Source: 67-14 sp963698625 (GTDB lineage Bacteria > Actinomycetota > Thermoleophilia > Solirubrobacterales > 70-9). From it: a stretch of 64,000 nucleotides of DNA. Below are positions 1 through 10,057 of the stretch, one piece after another. How positions within the stretch are numbered: position 1 is the stretch's first letter; every line of letters starts with the position of its first letter. The stretch lies in assembly GCA_963698625.1 (NCBI GenBank), contig CAVORK010000007.1, positions 1,642,005 through 1,706,004 on the forward strand, written 5' to 3'. A program made the translations under genes and the position numbers. The notes below the pieces were generated by a model. It was not told the origin of the DNA. It saw only the letters and a program-made list of their open reading frames with translations, and searched no databases.

Positions 1-355
1 TGATGCCCGCGGCAGGCTTGAAGAAGTAGTCGTTGTCCTCGGTAATGAACTTGCCGAGCTCGTCGATGAAGAAGCCGAAGCCGATGCCGCCGAGAATCGC
101 CGCGACGCTCGCCGCCCTGCGGTTGAGGTAGATCAGAGAGATCCAGATCGCGACAGCCATGAAGATGCCGCCATAGAGCAGGTGGGCGATGTGGAGACCG
201 CTGCCTCCGAGCTGCGGATAGTTGGTCAGCCACAGTTGCGTCCGGATCACCAGGATCATCACCACGGCCGCGATCAGAAACCACTCGAGCTTCTGGACGA
301 AGTCGAACTTCCGGATCGGGTTGTTGATCAGGTGTCGTCCCAAGGGAGGCCCCAC
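1..355 (-). CDS. Integral membrane protein, C-terminal part cut by window edge
   Basis: Reading the minus strand from a GTG at 355 gives about 118 residues with no stop before the window edge. The first 20 residues are polar and basic. Hydrophobic segments follow at about residues 25-37, 55-75 and 80-92, ending in a short acidic stretch (F-I-T-E-D-N-D), so this is a multi-pass membrane protein. I do not recognise the family. An in-frame TTG at 343 is an alternative start. It is on the same strand as the reductase gene behind it, about 60 bp downstream of that gene's stop, so the two may be co-transcribed. Confidence 0.6.
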   Translation of the reverse strand, partial: MGPPLGRHLINNPIRKFDFVQKLEWFLIAAVVMILVIRTQLWLTNYPQLGGSGLHIAHLLYGGIFMAVAIWISLIYLNRRAASVAAILGGIGFGFFIDELGKFITEDNDYFFKPAAGI

Positions 356-417
356 CGCGATTGTGTCACCGGGCGGGGACGGACCGGCTCAGCCAGGACG
401 GCCCTGGACGAGCCGGC

Positions 418-1351
418 TCAGAGGTGGTCGCGACCGGGAGGAGAATCGAGGTCGAGCATCGGGCCGGCCGGCACCACCCGGGTCGGGTTGATCTGAGGGT
501 GGGTCATGTAGTAGTGGCGCTTGATGTGGTCGAAGTCGACCGTCGCGGCGATGCCCGGGTGCTGGTAGAGCTCGCGCAGGTAGCCGGAGAGGTTGTCGTA
601 GTCGGCGATCCGGCGCTGGTTGCACTTGAAGTGACCGACGTAGACCGCATCGAAGCGGACCAGGGTTACGAACAGCCGCCAGTCGGCCTCGGTGATCTGA
701 TCACCGAGCAGGTAACGACGCTCGCCCAGCAGGTCGTCAGCCCAGTCGAGGGCTTCGAACAGGTCGATAAACGCCTCTTCATAGGCCCACTGGGTCGAAG
801 CGAAGCCGCATCGGTAGACGCCGTTGTTGATGCTGCTCGTAGACGCGCTTGTTGATCCGGTCGATCTCCTCGCGCAGGTCCTCCGGGTACAGGTCGAGTT
901 CCGGATTGCCGGCCCACTGATTGAACTCGGTGTTCAGCATGCGGATGATCTCCGAGCTCTCGTTGTTTACGGCGCGGTTCTCCCGGGTGTCCCAGAGCAA
1001 CGGCACGGTCACCCGGCCGTCGAAGGAGGGGTCGGTCAAGGTGTAGGCATCCGCCAGGTACTCGAAACCGTTGACCGGATCGGGCTGGTCGTCGAAGAAG
1101 CGCCAGCCGCGCTCGTCACGGACCGGGTCAATCACGGTCATCGGGATCGCATCCTCCAGGCCCTTCAGTTTGCGGGTGATCACCGCGCGCGAGGCCCAGG
1201 GGCAGGCCAGGGACACATAGAGGTGGTAGCGACCGGGCTCGGCCTGGAAGCCGGAGGAACCGTCGGCCGTCACCCACTGCCGAAAGGCGCTCGCTTGCCG
1301 CACGAAGGCACCTCGGTCATTGGTCTCTTTAGGGAACTGCGCTGATTCCAT
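418..1351 (-). CDS. Glutathionyl-hydroquinone reductase (Xi-class glutathione transferase), one frameshift
   Basis: Reduces glutathionylated or otherwise thiol-conjugated quinones in the cytoplasm. The thioredoxin-fold N-terminal half carries the family's C-P-W-A active-site motif (Cys50), followed by the helical domain. The first frame runs to a stop at 779, but the family C-terminus (N-N-G-V-Y-R, then L-L-G-D-Q-I-T-E-A-D-W-R, then a P-T-x-V-V-P-A-G-P end) continues in another frame from about 825 to a TGA at 418-420. With that break repaired it is about 310 residues, normal for the family. I prefer ATG 1351, which has an AAGG about 6 bp upstream, over TTG 1381. Actinomycetes mostly use mycothiol, so the true thiol donor is uncertain. 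Confidence 0.82.
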
Positions 1352-1474
1352 CACTGCCTTTTCAGTTGGTTGCTTCAGCAATCATAATCATGGAGCCCTC
1401 TGCGCGGATATGCTTGTGCCAAGGGAGTTGAGGCCGCTGCCCGCGGCCGCGCGAAAACGAATGGAGAGCAAGCC

Positions 1475-2656
1475 GTGACAGTCTTGAGGTTTGAAGGATC
1501 AGGGCCGAGGCCGCTGGTCGCTGTCCTGCTGGCGCTCGCTCTGCTCGCCGTCGGCCTGCTCGCTTTGGCCGCATCACCGGTGCGCGCCGCCGAACGGCCC
1601 TTCAACCTCGAGTTCGATCAAAGCACGATCGACGTCAGCCTGCTTGGTGAGGTGCCGATCGACGAGCTGAGCGGGCCTTCGTCGATAGAAGGAACGATCG
1701 ACGAGAACGGCAACATCAAGATCCCAAAGGGCAACTTCAAGCTGCCGGTCATCGACGTTTCAAATGTCGCGCAGTCCCTGATCGGGATCGAACTACCGGT
1801 CGAGATCAAGGGGTTCATGGGCATTGAAGAGGCCGCCACCGGCACCTTCGACTCGGCCACCGGACAGATGGAGATCCAGACCAAGGCCGGCCTCTGGATC
1901 ACGGTCAACCCACAGCAGCTTCTCGGCCTGGTGGGTGGTCTCGGGGGCGACCTCGGGGGCCTGGGGAGCCTCACCGGACTGCTCGGCACGGAGCTGACCT
2001 GCGGCTTTTCGCCGATGGATGTGAACTTCACAACCGAAACAACATCGGTCGGCACCGGCCAGCGGTTCACCGAGGGCCTCCAGGGGCCGGGGGCGTTGAC
2101 CGGGGAGTGGTCGCAGCTCGGGCCGTTCGCCGGCAAGACCAAGATCCTGATCTTCGATGTGTGCTCCTTGCTTCGGTCCCAGCTGCCGAGCCTGCTGTCG
2201 GGTCTGGGCGGAGGCACCGGAATTGACCTCGGCGGAATTGACATCGCCGGTCTGCTCAGCGGGCTCGACGATCTCGACCTCGGTCCGAGCGGCCTGACGA
2301 TCGCGAGAACTCTTGACGAATCGCCGACGCCGGCTTCCCTGAAGCTGAAGGTCGGCCCGAAGCGGGTCAAGATCCGGACGGGCAAAGCGGCCAGGCTGAA
2401 GACGGTCGTCACCAACCAGGGCGGCGTCGCGGCGAGAAATGTCCGGGTCTGTGCCAGCGTCAAAGAGGTCAAAGTTCGAGGCGCAGGCTGCCGCAAGCTC
2501 GGAACGGTCGCGGCCGGCAAGAGCAAGACCGGCCGGTTCACTCTGCGCCTGAAGCCCGGCAAGCGAAACCGCTCGGTAAAGGTCAACTTCGTGGTCCGGT
2601 CAGGTGCCACCCGGGCAGCCGGCGCCAGCGCCTGGATCACCAAGACGGGCCGCTGA
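1475..2656 (+). CDS. Secreted protein with C-terminal Ig-like (CARDB/DUF11-type) domain
   Basis: GTG start giving 393 residues. Residues 1-39 form a Sec signal peptide with a long Leu/Ala core ending near A-R-A-A-E. The middle (about 40-290) is rich in Gly, Leu and Asp, including a G-G-L-G-G-D-L repeat-like stretch, and resembles no catalytic family I know. The last 100 residues look like a beta-sandwich of the CARDB/DUF11 kind (K-T-V-V-T-N-Q-G-G, then a basic tail), as in many exported actinobacterial proteins. Its stop overlaps the proposed CTG start of the next gene. Function unknown; probably cell-surface or extracellular. Confidence 0.7.
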   Translation: MTVLRFEGSGPRPLVAVLLALALLAVGLLALAASPVRAAERPFNLEFDQSTIDVSLLGEVPIDELSGPSSIEGTIDENGNIKIPKGNFKLPVIDVSNVAQSLIGIELPVEIKGFMGIEEAATGTFDSATGQMEIQTKAGLWITVNPQQLLGLVGGLGGDLGGLGSLTGLLGTELTCGFSPMDVNFTTETTSVGTGQRFTEGLQGPGALTGEWSQLGPFAGKTKILIFDVCSLLRSQLPSLLSGLGGGTGIDLGGIDIAGLLSGLDDLDLGPSGLTIARTLDESPTPASLKLKVGPKRVKIRTGKAARLKTVVTNQGGVAARNVRVCASVKEVKVRGAGCRKLGTVAAGKSKTGRFTLRLKPGKRNRSVKVNFVVRSGATRAAGASAWITKTGR

Positions 2657-3888
2657 ACCGTCTTCTGCTGACAGCCTTCGCCCTGCTGGCGGTAGTTGCC
2701 GGCGGCTGCGCTTCAGGCGGCGACGTCGAAGCCGAGCGCACGCTCAACATCTACGTGAGCCAGCCGATGAAGGGCGGTCGCGGGGGCGTCGACACCGTGC
2801 GTGCCGTCGAGATCGCGGTCGCCAACCAGGGAGGCAGTATCGATGGTGCCGAGGTACGGGTCATAGGACTCAACGACACCGACGAGACCGGACAGTACGA
2901 CCCGGTGCTGGTCCGCGAGAACGCAAAGCGCGCAGCGAATGACGAGGACGCCATCGCCTACATCGGCGAGTTCGACTCCGGCGGAACCGAGATCGCGATG
3001 CCGATCCTCAACGAGGCCGGCATCCTCCACGTCAGCTCCGGGTCGACCGCGGTCAAGCTGACCCGTCCGTCCCCCGATCTCGGTGAGAAGCTGCGGCCCA
3101 CGGGCATCAGGACCTTCGCCCGGGTCGTTCCCAACGACACGGTTCAGGCAGCGGCCCTCACCCAGTTCATGGGCGAGGAGTCCGTTGACAAGGTGTTCGT
3201 GGTCGACGACGGCGGCACCTACGGCCTCGGCCTCAAGCAGTACTTCAGGAAGCTCAGCCGGCCCGCGGGAATCGAGATCGTCGGAGAGGCCTCGGCCACC
3301 CCGTCCAGCGACATGGCTGACCTGGCCCAGCGGGCTTCGGCATCGAACGCCCAGGCCCTGCTCTACGCGGGCTCCGACCTGAAGATCGGAATCGACCTGT
3401 TCGAGGCGTCACACCGGGAAAACGTACGGATCAAGCTGTTCGGCGGCGACGGCCTTGCCCTGACCGGCTTTCTCGAAGCGCTCGGCGACACCGAGCTGGA
3501 CACATATGTGACCGCACCAATGCTGCCGGCCGGCAACTATGCGGTCAGCGGTGAGCAGTACTTCAGCACTTTTCGCGACCGGTACGGGCGCGACGCGGAA
3601 CCTATGTCGATCTTCGGCTACGAAGCCGGCGATGCGGTGATGGACTCGATCCGCAACGGAGTCCGCGGTGAGATCGAGACCGAGGCCATAACCAGTCTGC
3701 GCAAGGACACTCGTGACGCCTTCTTCTCGATCAGCGAGCGTCCCTCCGCGCTCGGCAGCTACTCGATCGACTCCAACGGGGATACGACGCTTACCTTCTA
3801 TGGCGCCTACCGGGTTGAAGGCGGACGCCTCGTCCTGGGCCGGTCGATCGACGTTCCCGACAAGATCCTTCAGGTGGTTGAAGAGTGA
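2653..3888 (+). CDS. Lipoprotein substrate-binding protein, branched-chain amino-acid (LivK-like) family, probable CTG start
   Basis: Periplasmic-binding-protein type I fold, as in Leu/Ile/Val receptors: 'Y-I-G-E-F-D-S-G-G-T' and 'L-N-E-A-G-I-L-H-V-S' near the ligand cleft, then 'V-F-V-V-D-D-G-G-T-Y-G' and 'D-A-V-M-D-S-I'. A GTG at 2755 would give a mature-like protein without export signal. Extending the frame upstream shows a complete lipoprotein signal, L-N-R-L-L-L then L-L-A-V-V-A-G-G-C, starting at a CTG (2653) that overlaps the upstream stop as CTGA. That gives about 411 residues. No ABC permease or ATPase gene adjoins it, so it may serve a distant transporter or act as a sensor. The next gene overlaps by 4 bp. 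Confidence 0.75.
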   Translation: MNRLLLTAFALLAVVAGGCASGGDVEAERTLNIYVSQPMKGGRGGVDTVRAVEIAVANQGGSIDGAEVRVIGLNDTDETGQYDPVLVRENAKRAANDEDAIAYIGEFDSGGTEIAMPILNEAGILHVSSGSTAVKLTRPSPDLGEKLRPTGIRTFARVVPNDTVQAAALTQFMGEESVDKVFVVDDGGTYGLGLKQYFRKLSRPAGIEIVGEASATPSSDMADLAQRASASNAQALLYAGSDLKIGIDLFEASHRENVRIKLFGGDGLALTGFLEALGDTELDTYVTAPMLPAGNYAVSGEQYFSTFRDRYGRDAEPMSIFGYEAGDAVMDSIRNGVRGEIETEAITSLRKDTRDAFFSISERPSALGSYSIDSNGDTTLTFYGAYRVEGGRLVLGRSIDVPDKILQVVEE

Positions 3889-4673
3889 CCGGGCTGTTTG
3901 CGGTCATCATTCTGATCGTCGGAATCCTGCTGACGCTGGCCTCCATCTACGCGGTCGGCCACTGGATCCCCGACGACGTCAAGGGCAAGGCAAGTGACTC
4001 CTGGGCGATCTTTGCCTTCTGTGGGGTTCTATACGCCCTGGTAATCGGTTTCGTGCTGGCCTTCGCCCTCGACGGCTACCAGACGACGCGCACCGAAGCC
4101 GGCTCCGAGGCCCACTCGGTTACGGCACTCTCGCGCGCGTCAACGCTCTTCGGTGCCGAGGAACGCGACCGGGTCGGACATGAACTGATCTGCTACGCCC
4201 GCGCCGTGATCGACGACGAGTGGCCGAAGATGGCCGACGGCGAGCGTTCAGACTTTGCCTCCGCGGCGGCCGACCGCCTGTTCCAGAGCATCGGGGATCT
4301 CGGGCGCAACAGCCCCGACAATGCTGCGCTCTCCACCTCCCTCGACCGGATCAGGGAGCTGGGCGAGTCACGCGCCGCCCGCCTGCAGGCGAGCAACGAG
4401 TATCTGCCGTCGATGTTCTGGGTATTCCTGATCGTCGGCGGCCTGCTGCTGATCCTGTACGCGACCGTGCTGGCCGGACGCGAACGCATCGTGGGCCAGA
4501 TCATCTACATCCTGCCGGTCTCGCTGCTTCTGCTCAGCACGATCTGCCTGGTCGCAGCATTCGAGCGCCCGTTCAGCGGTCCGAACGCGATCCAGCCAAC
4601 CTCGATGGAAAACTCATTGCGCTCAGTGACCGAGTTCGTTCCCGACCCCCGCGCCGACCGCCCCTGCCCCTGA
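3885..4673 (+). CDS. DUF4239 (bestrophin-like) membrane protein
   Basis: 262 residues from a GTG overlapping the binding-protein stop (GTGA), so translation is probably coupled. Two N-terminal membrane segments (about 4-26 and 43-66), a soluble alpha-helical middle domain (about 75-170, with 'R-A-V-I-D-D-E-W-P'), and two C-terminal segments (about 175-198 and 205-226) match the DUF4239 layout. That family is distantly related to bestrophin channels but has no proven function. Tight linkage to a ligand-binding lipoprotein raises the possibility of a ligand-responsive membrane system; this is inference. Confidence 0.75.
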   Translation: MTGLFAVIILIVGILLTLASIYAVGHWIPDDVKGKASDSWAIFAFCGVLYALVIGFVLAFALDGYQTTRTEAGSEAHSVTALSRASTLFGAEERDRVGHELICYARAVIDDEWPKMADGERSDFASAAADRLFQSIGDLGRNSPDNAALSTSLDRIRELGESRAARLQASNEYLPSMFWVFLIVGGLLLILYATVLAGRERIVGQIIYILPVSLLLLSTICLVAAFERPFSGPNAIQPTSMENSLRSVTEFVPDPRADRPCP

Positions 4674-4752
4674 ACGCCCGTCTGGCCTGACCGTCAGGTT
4701 GGCGCTGGTCGTCAAAGAGCCGGTGTGGCAGCAGGCAATAGGATGTGAACCC

Positions 4753-5490
4753 TTGACAACCCCGCCCCTATCCATCGACGCGACACTGACCGAGATGAAG
4801 GAGCGGACTCTTTCTGACCGTCCGCTGGTGGTCCGTCTGACCTTGGTTTTCGCGCTGATTTCTGCGCTGACCGCGCTGACCGGAACCGGCGATGCTTTCG
4901 GCCAGGCGATATCGCTGGGCCTGTCGCTTCTGGTCGGCGTTATCTACACGGGCATGATCTCGCGATTGATTTGCGTGCCGGGAAGCGAGCGCGACCTGGC
5001 CGGCCTCTGGCGGGGCATTACTCCGGTGCTGGCGCGCCTGGTCTGGGTGACGCTGATCGTCGCGATCGGGGTCGGGGTGGGCCTGCTGCTGCTGATCGTG
5101 CCCGGAGTAATCCTTTTCACCCTCTGGTACATCGCCCAGCCCGTGGTCGTCGCCGAGGACGCGGGCGTATTCCAGAGTCTGAGCAGGAGCCGCCAGCTGG
5201 TTCGCGGTAACGGCTGGCGGGTCTTTCTGTTCATCCTGCTGCTCTTGCTGCTGGTCCTGCTCGCATCCGTTTTCGCCTTTCTTGTCGCGGCGCCCTTCGG
5301 CACCGGACTGCTCGGGGTGGTGGTCGTCTCCTTCGTACTCGCCCTGCTGGTCAACCCGCCGATCGCGATCGGCGCGGCCGCGCTCTACAACTGCCTCAGC
5401 GGCGGCTCGCTGGCCGATCACGCAATCATGGACTCGCCTGATCCGGTTGAAGAGCTGCCCGCCGATCCGGCAGAACCCGACCGGGACTGA
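4753..5490 (+). CDS. Multi-pass membrane protein, GDPD-membrane-domain/YciC-like
   Basis: About 245 residues with five or six hydrophobic segments. The motif around 'I-V-P-G-V-I-L-F-T-L-W' followed by 'S-R-S-R-Q-L-V-R-G-N-G-W' is characteristic of the glycerophosphodiester-phosphodiesterase membrane-domain/YciC-like proteins ('PG-x-W... RS-x-LV-x-G-x-W'). The C-terminus is acidic and proline-rich. The frame is open back to a TTG at 4699; I chose the TTG at 4753 because a weak AGGA lies upstream and the added residues are not hydrophobic or conserved-looking. ATG 4795 is also possible. Function unknown. Confidence 0.65.
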   Translation: MTTPPLSIDATLTEMKERTLSDRPLVVRLTLVFALISALTALTGTGDAFGQAISLGLSLLVGVIYTGMISRLICVPGSERDLAGLWRGITPVLARLVWVTLIVAIGVGVGLLLLIVPGVILFTLWYIAQPVVVAEDAGVFQSLSRSRQLVRGNGWRVFLFILLLLLLVLLASVFAFLVAAPFGTGLLGVVVVSFVLALLVNPPIAIGAAALYNCLSGGSLADHAIMDSPDPVEELPADPAEPDRD

Positions 5491-5514
5491 GCGGGCGGGG
5501 GTAGGCTGCGGGTC

Positions 5515-6408
5515 ATGGAGGTCTTTCGCACGCCCGACGACCGCTTCGAAAGCCTTGACGGTTTCCCCTGGGAGCCGCAATATCGCGAGTGGCAGGGCAT
5601 GCGCCTGGCCCACATCGACGAAGGCGAAGGACCACCGGTCCTGATGCTCCACGGCGAACCGACCTGGGGCTACCTGTACCGCAAGGTGATGGCACCGCTA
5701 CTCGAAGCCGGCTACCGCTGCATCGTGCCCGACCTGCCGGGTTTCGGCCGCTCCGACAAGCCGGTCGACGACGGGTGGTACTCGATGGACCACCACACCG
5801 ACGCGATCGTCTCGCTGATCGACGAACTCGACCTGACCGACACCACCCTGGTCTGCCAGGACTGGGGCGGGCCGATCGGGCTCAGGGCGGCGACGATCGA
5901 ACGGCCGGAACGATTCTCCCGCCTGGTCGCGATGGATACCGGCCTCTTCAACGGTCGTCAGAAGATGAGCGACAACTGGTTCCACTTCCGGGACTTCGTC
6001 GCCAGCCATCGCGATATCCGGATCGAGATGCTGATCCGGGGCGGCGGCAGCACCGAACTCAGTGAAGATGTCGTTGCCTCGTATGTGGCCCCGTTCCCGA
6101 ACGAGCAGTCGAAGGCCGGCGCCAGGACCTTCCCCCCGATGATTCCGCTTGAACCCGACGCCCCGGGCGCGGCCGAAGGGCAGGCAACCGCTGACTACCT
6201 GCGCTCCGACGATCGTCCGGCGCTACTGCTCTGGGCCGACAGTGATCCCGCGCTTCCGCTGGAGCCCGTCGGCCGCCAGGTCCAGACGCTCTTACCCGCC
6301 GCGGCGCCGCTGACCGTGATCGAAAACGCCGGCCATTTCCTGCAGGAGGACCAGGGCGAGCTGATCGGCCAGAAGATCGCCGAATGGATCGCCACCCTGG
6401 ATGCCTAG
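5515..6408 (+). CDS. Haloalkane dehalogenase-like alpha/beta hydrolase
   Basis: 297 residues. Haloalkane dehalogenases hydrolyse carbon-halogen bonds to an alcohol plus halide through an aspartyl-ester intermediate. The full pattern is present: oxyanion region H-G-E-P-T-W (46-51), nucleophile elbow Q-D-W-G-G with Asp116 followed by halide-binding Trp117, acid Asp244 in 'A-D-S-D-P-A-L', and base His274 in 'N-A-G-H-F-L-Q-E-D'. The HGEPTW motif and the acid position resemble the DhlA-type subfamily. Real substrates cannot be inferred; many homologues have unknown natural substrates. It is followed by a hairpin and then an MFS exporter on the same strand. Confidence 0.85.
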   Translation: MEVFRTPDDRFESLDGFPWEPQYREWQGMRLAHIDEGEGPPVLMLHGEPTWGYLYRKVMAPLLEAGYRCIVPDLPGFGRSDKPVDDGWYSMDHHTDAIVSLIDELDLTDTTLVCQDWGGPIGLRAATIERPERFSRLVAMDTGLFNGRQKMSDNWFHFRDFVASHRDIRIEMLIRGGGSTELSEDVVASYVAPFPNEQSKAGARTFPPMIPLEPDAPGAAEGQATADYLRSDDRPALLLWADSDPALPLEPVGRQVQTLLPAAAPLTVIENAGHFLQEDQGELIGQKIAEWIATLDA

Positions 6409-6415
6409 TGCGCAT

Positions 6416-6441
6416 TTTTCCACGACCATTTCGTGAGAAAA
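6416..6441 (+). terminator. Possible transcription terminator hairpin after the dehalogenase
   Basis: TTTTC-CACGA, loop CCATT, TCGTG, one bulged A, then GAAAA forms a ten-pair hairpin starting 8 bp after the dehalogenase stop. It is AT-rich compared with its surroundings. There is no long U tract after it, so termination is only a suggestion. Confidence 0.35.
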
Positions 6442-6451
6442 CGCGTCACTA

Positions 6452-6479
6452 CAAGGCCAGCGGAGCAAGGCCAGCGGAG
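6452..6479. repeat. Two-copy 14-bp direct repeat
   Basis: CAAGGCCAGCGGAG occurs twice head to tail, in the gap between the dehalogenase and the MFS gene. No function is evident. Confidence 0.6.
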
Positions 6480-6591
6480 GCAAACCGGCTTGAGGTCGTT
6501 GAGGTCACCTGGATTCGGCGTTCCCGCGCCCGCTCTGGACCGGGACAGTAGGGTGGAGCGATGGGGGTAAGTCGATGGGCGTGAGACGGCC

Positions 6592-8190
6592 GTGAACGAT
6601 TCATCCGCTCCGAAACGCCAGGGTCTGGTCCTCGCGACACTGATCATGGTCGCGGCCGTGGCCAACCTGAACCTGGCCGTCGCAAACGTCGCGCTGCCGG
6701 ACATCGGCAAAGCTTTCGACGCCAGCCAGACCTCGCTCAACCTGGTTGCGGTCGGCTACTCGCTGGGCCTCGCCGGTTCGGTGCTCTACCTCGGTGCGAT
6801 CGGCGACCGCTACGGACGCAAGATGATGCTGTTGATCGGTACCGGACTGGCGATCCCGGCCTCGATCCTCGCCGCCTTCTCACCGACCATCGAAGTCCTT
6901 TTCCTCGCCCGTGTAGCCGGCGGACTCGCCGCAGGCATGGCTTTCCCGACGACTCTGGCCCTGATAACTGCTCTGTGGTCGGGTCCCGGCCGGACCAAGT
7001 CGATCGCACTGTGGTCCGGACTCGGCGGCGCGATCTCTGCGCTCGGACCTTTGATCTCGGGCGCACTGCTGACCGAATTCGACTGGGGCTCGGTCTTTCT
7101 GATCACCCTGCCGCTGGCACTGCTTGCGCTGGTAATGGCATCAAAGCTGGTCCCGTCACACGTGAACGAAACGAGCGACCCGGTCGACAACCTCGGCGGC
7201 ATGCTCTCGATCCTGATGGTCGCCGGAGTCGTTCTCGCGATCAACTTCGTGCCGCCGACCTATGCGGTGACCACCATGCTCGGGCTGCTGGCGATCGGCC
7301 TGGCCGCCGGTGCCGGGTTCTTCATCCGACAACGTCGGGTCAAGAACCCCCTCTACGACCTTGATGTCGCCGCCAGACGCATCTTCTGGGTCGCCGCAGT
7401 CGCCGGCATCATCGTCTTCGGCACCCTGATGGCGGCTATGTTCATCGGCCAGCAGTACCTGCAGAACGTGCTCGGATACTCGACCCTGGATTCCGGCCTG
7501 GCGATCCTTCCTGCGGCCGTCTTCCTGGTGCTGATCGCGCCCCGCTCCGCGAAGATGGTCGAGCGCTACGGCGCCCGGGTCACCCTGCTGACCGGCTACC
7601 TGTTCTGTTTCCTCGGCTTCGTTGCGATGCTCACGCTCTGGGATGAAGGCGCGGCCTACTGGAAGATCGGCCTCGGTTACGCCCTGATCGGAGCCGGCGT
7701 CGGATTCGCCGGCACCCCGGCCTCGCATTCACTCACCTGCTCGGTTCCGGTCCGACGGGCAGGCATGGCCTCAGCCACTTCCGACCTCCAGCGAGACCTT
7801 GGCGGCGCGATCATGCAGTCGATGCTGGGATCGGTCCTGACCGCCGGCTATACGGCCAAGTTCGCCTCGCTGATCGCCTCCTCCCCGGACGCGGACAAGG
7901 TTTCAGGCAAGACCCAGGCCGAACTCGAGAACTCGTTCTCCAGCGCCGCGAATACTGCCGAGCAGTATCCCCAGTACGCCAAACAGATCATCGGGGCCGC
8001 CAGGGAGTCCTTCCTGCAGGGGGACCAGTGGGCCTACATCGCCGGCATGGCAGCGATCGCGCTCGGGGCAACAGTGGTCTTCTTCCTCTTCCCGAAGCAC
8101 AAGGACGAGCTGCGCCTGCTGGACGAGTACAGCGCCGAGGACGCTCCGGCCGAAGGCAGCGCAGCCGGCGCGACCGCAGCGGCCGGCTGA
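6592..8190 (+). CDS. MFS transporter, DHA2 (drug/proton antiporter, 14-TM) family
   Basis: 532 residues from GTG. It has the N-terminal 'N-V-A-L-P-D-I' of the EmrB/QacA family, motif A 'G-A-I-G-D-R-Y-G-R-K' after TM2, and enough hydrophobic segments for 14 passes, with a C-terminal hydrophilic tail ending in an Ala/Gly-rich stretch. Family members export drugs, metabolites or solvents using the proton gradient. Adjacent to the dehalogenase but separated by about 180 bp and a possible terminator, so a shared pathway is speculative. Confidence 0.85.
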   Translation: MNDSSAPKRQGLVLATLIMVAAVANLNLAVANVALPDIGKAFDASQTSLNLVAVGYSLGLAGSVLYLGAIGDRYGRKMMLLIGTGLAIPASILAAFSPTIEVLFLARVAGGLAAGMAFPTTLALITALWSGPGRTKSIALWSGLGGAISALGPLISGALLTEFDWGSVFLITLPLALLALVMASKLVPSHVNETSDPVDNLGGMLSILMVAGVVLAINFVPPTYAVTTMLGLLAIGLAAGAGFFIRQRRVKNPLYDLDVAARRIFWVAAVAGIIVFGTLMAAMFIGQQYLQNVLGYSTLDSGLAILPAAVFLVLIAPRSAKMVERYGARVTLLTGYLFCFLGFVAMLTLWDEGAAYWKIGLGYALIGAGVGFAGTPASHSLTCSVPVRRAGMASATSDLQRDLGGAIMQSMLGSVLTAGYTAKFASLIASSPDADKVSGKTQAELENSFSSAANTAEQYPQYAKQIIGAARESFLQGDQWAYIAGMAAIALGATVVFFLFPKHKDELRLLDEYSAEDAPAEGSAAGATAAAG

Positions 8191-8258
8191 TCAAACTCCG
8201 GCTGGAGCCTGCGTCGGCAAGGTGCTGGTGCCAGCGCAGCCTCTAGGGTTGGCCTCCA

Positions 8259-9911
<1,653 letters not shown>

Positions 9912-9965
9912 CCGGCAGAGACATGGATTTTTTTTCAAGAGACCGCTACCCCGGTGCTGCACCCG

Positions 9966-10015
9966 GGTTGTAGGGTGCTGAAGCGCTTAATCAGAACCTA
10001 AATGGAGGAATGATC
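9966..10015 (+). promoter_or_regulatory. Leader region shared by arylsulfotransferase copies 1 and 2
   Basis: The stretch GGTTGTAGGGT-N-CTGAAG-N-GCTTAAT, then CCTAAATGGAGGAATGATC, recurs almost unchanged before copy 2 (about 11950-11997). GGAGG at 10004-10008 lies 7 bp before a TTG (10016), not before the downstream ATG. The conservation suggests the promoter and ribosome-binding site were duplicated with the gene. No clear -35/-10 pair can be assigned. Confidence 0.5.
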
Positions 10016-10057
10016 TTGACTTTCAATCCCAGTAAACGGATTTCGACCGTGCACTGA
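10016..10057 (+). CDS. 13-codon leader ORF overlapping arylsulfotransferase 1 (TGATG)
   Basis: TTG start 7 bp after GGAGG. It encodes 13 residues containing S-K-R-I-S and its TGA overlaps the next ATG as TGATG. The peptide looks like the basic n-region missing from the signal peptide that starts at ATG 10057. In the third paralogue the matching segment is fused in frame to the signal peptide. It may be translated for coupling, or joined to the main frame by a -1 shift; it could also be an old indel. Confidence 0.4.
   Translation: MTFNPSKRISTVH

Noticed and set aside
1618..2643. 341-codon minus-strand frame opposite the secreted protein
   Set aside because: Pro/Arg/Ser-rich shadow of the plus-strand gene, which has a signal peptide and fits its neighbours.
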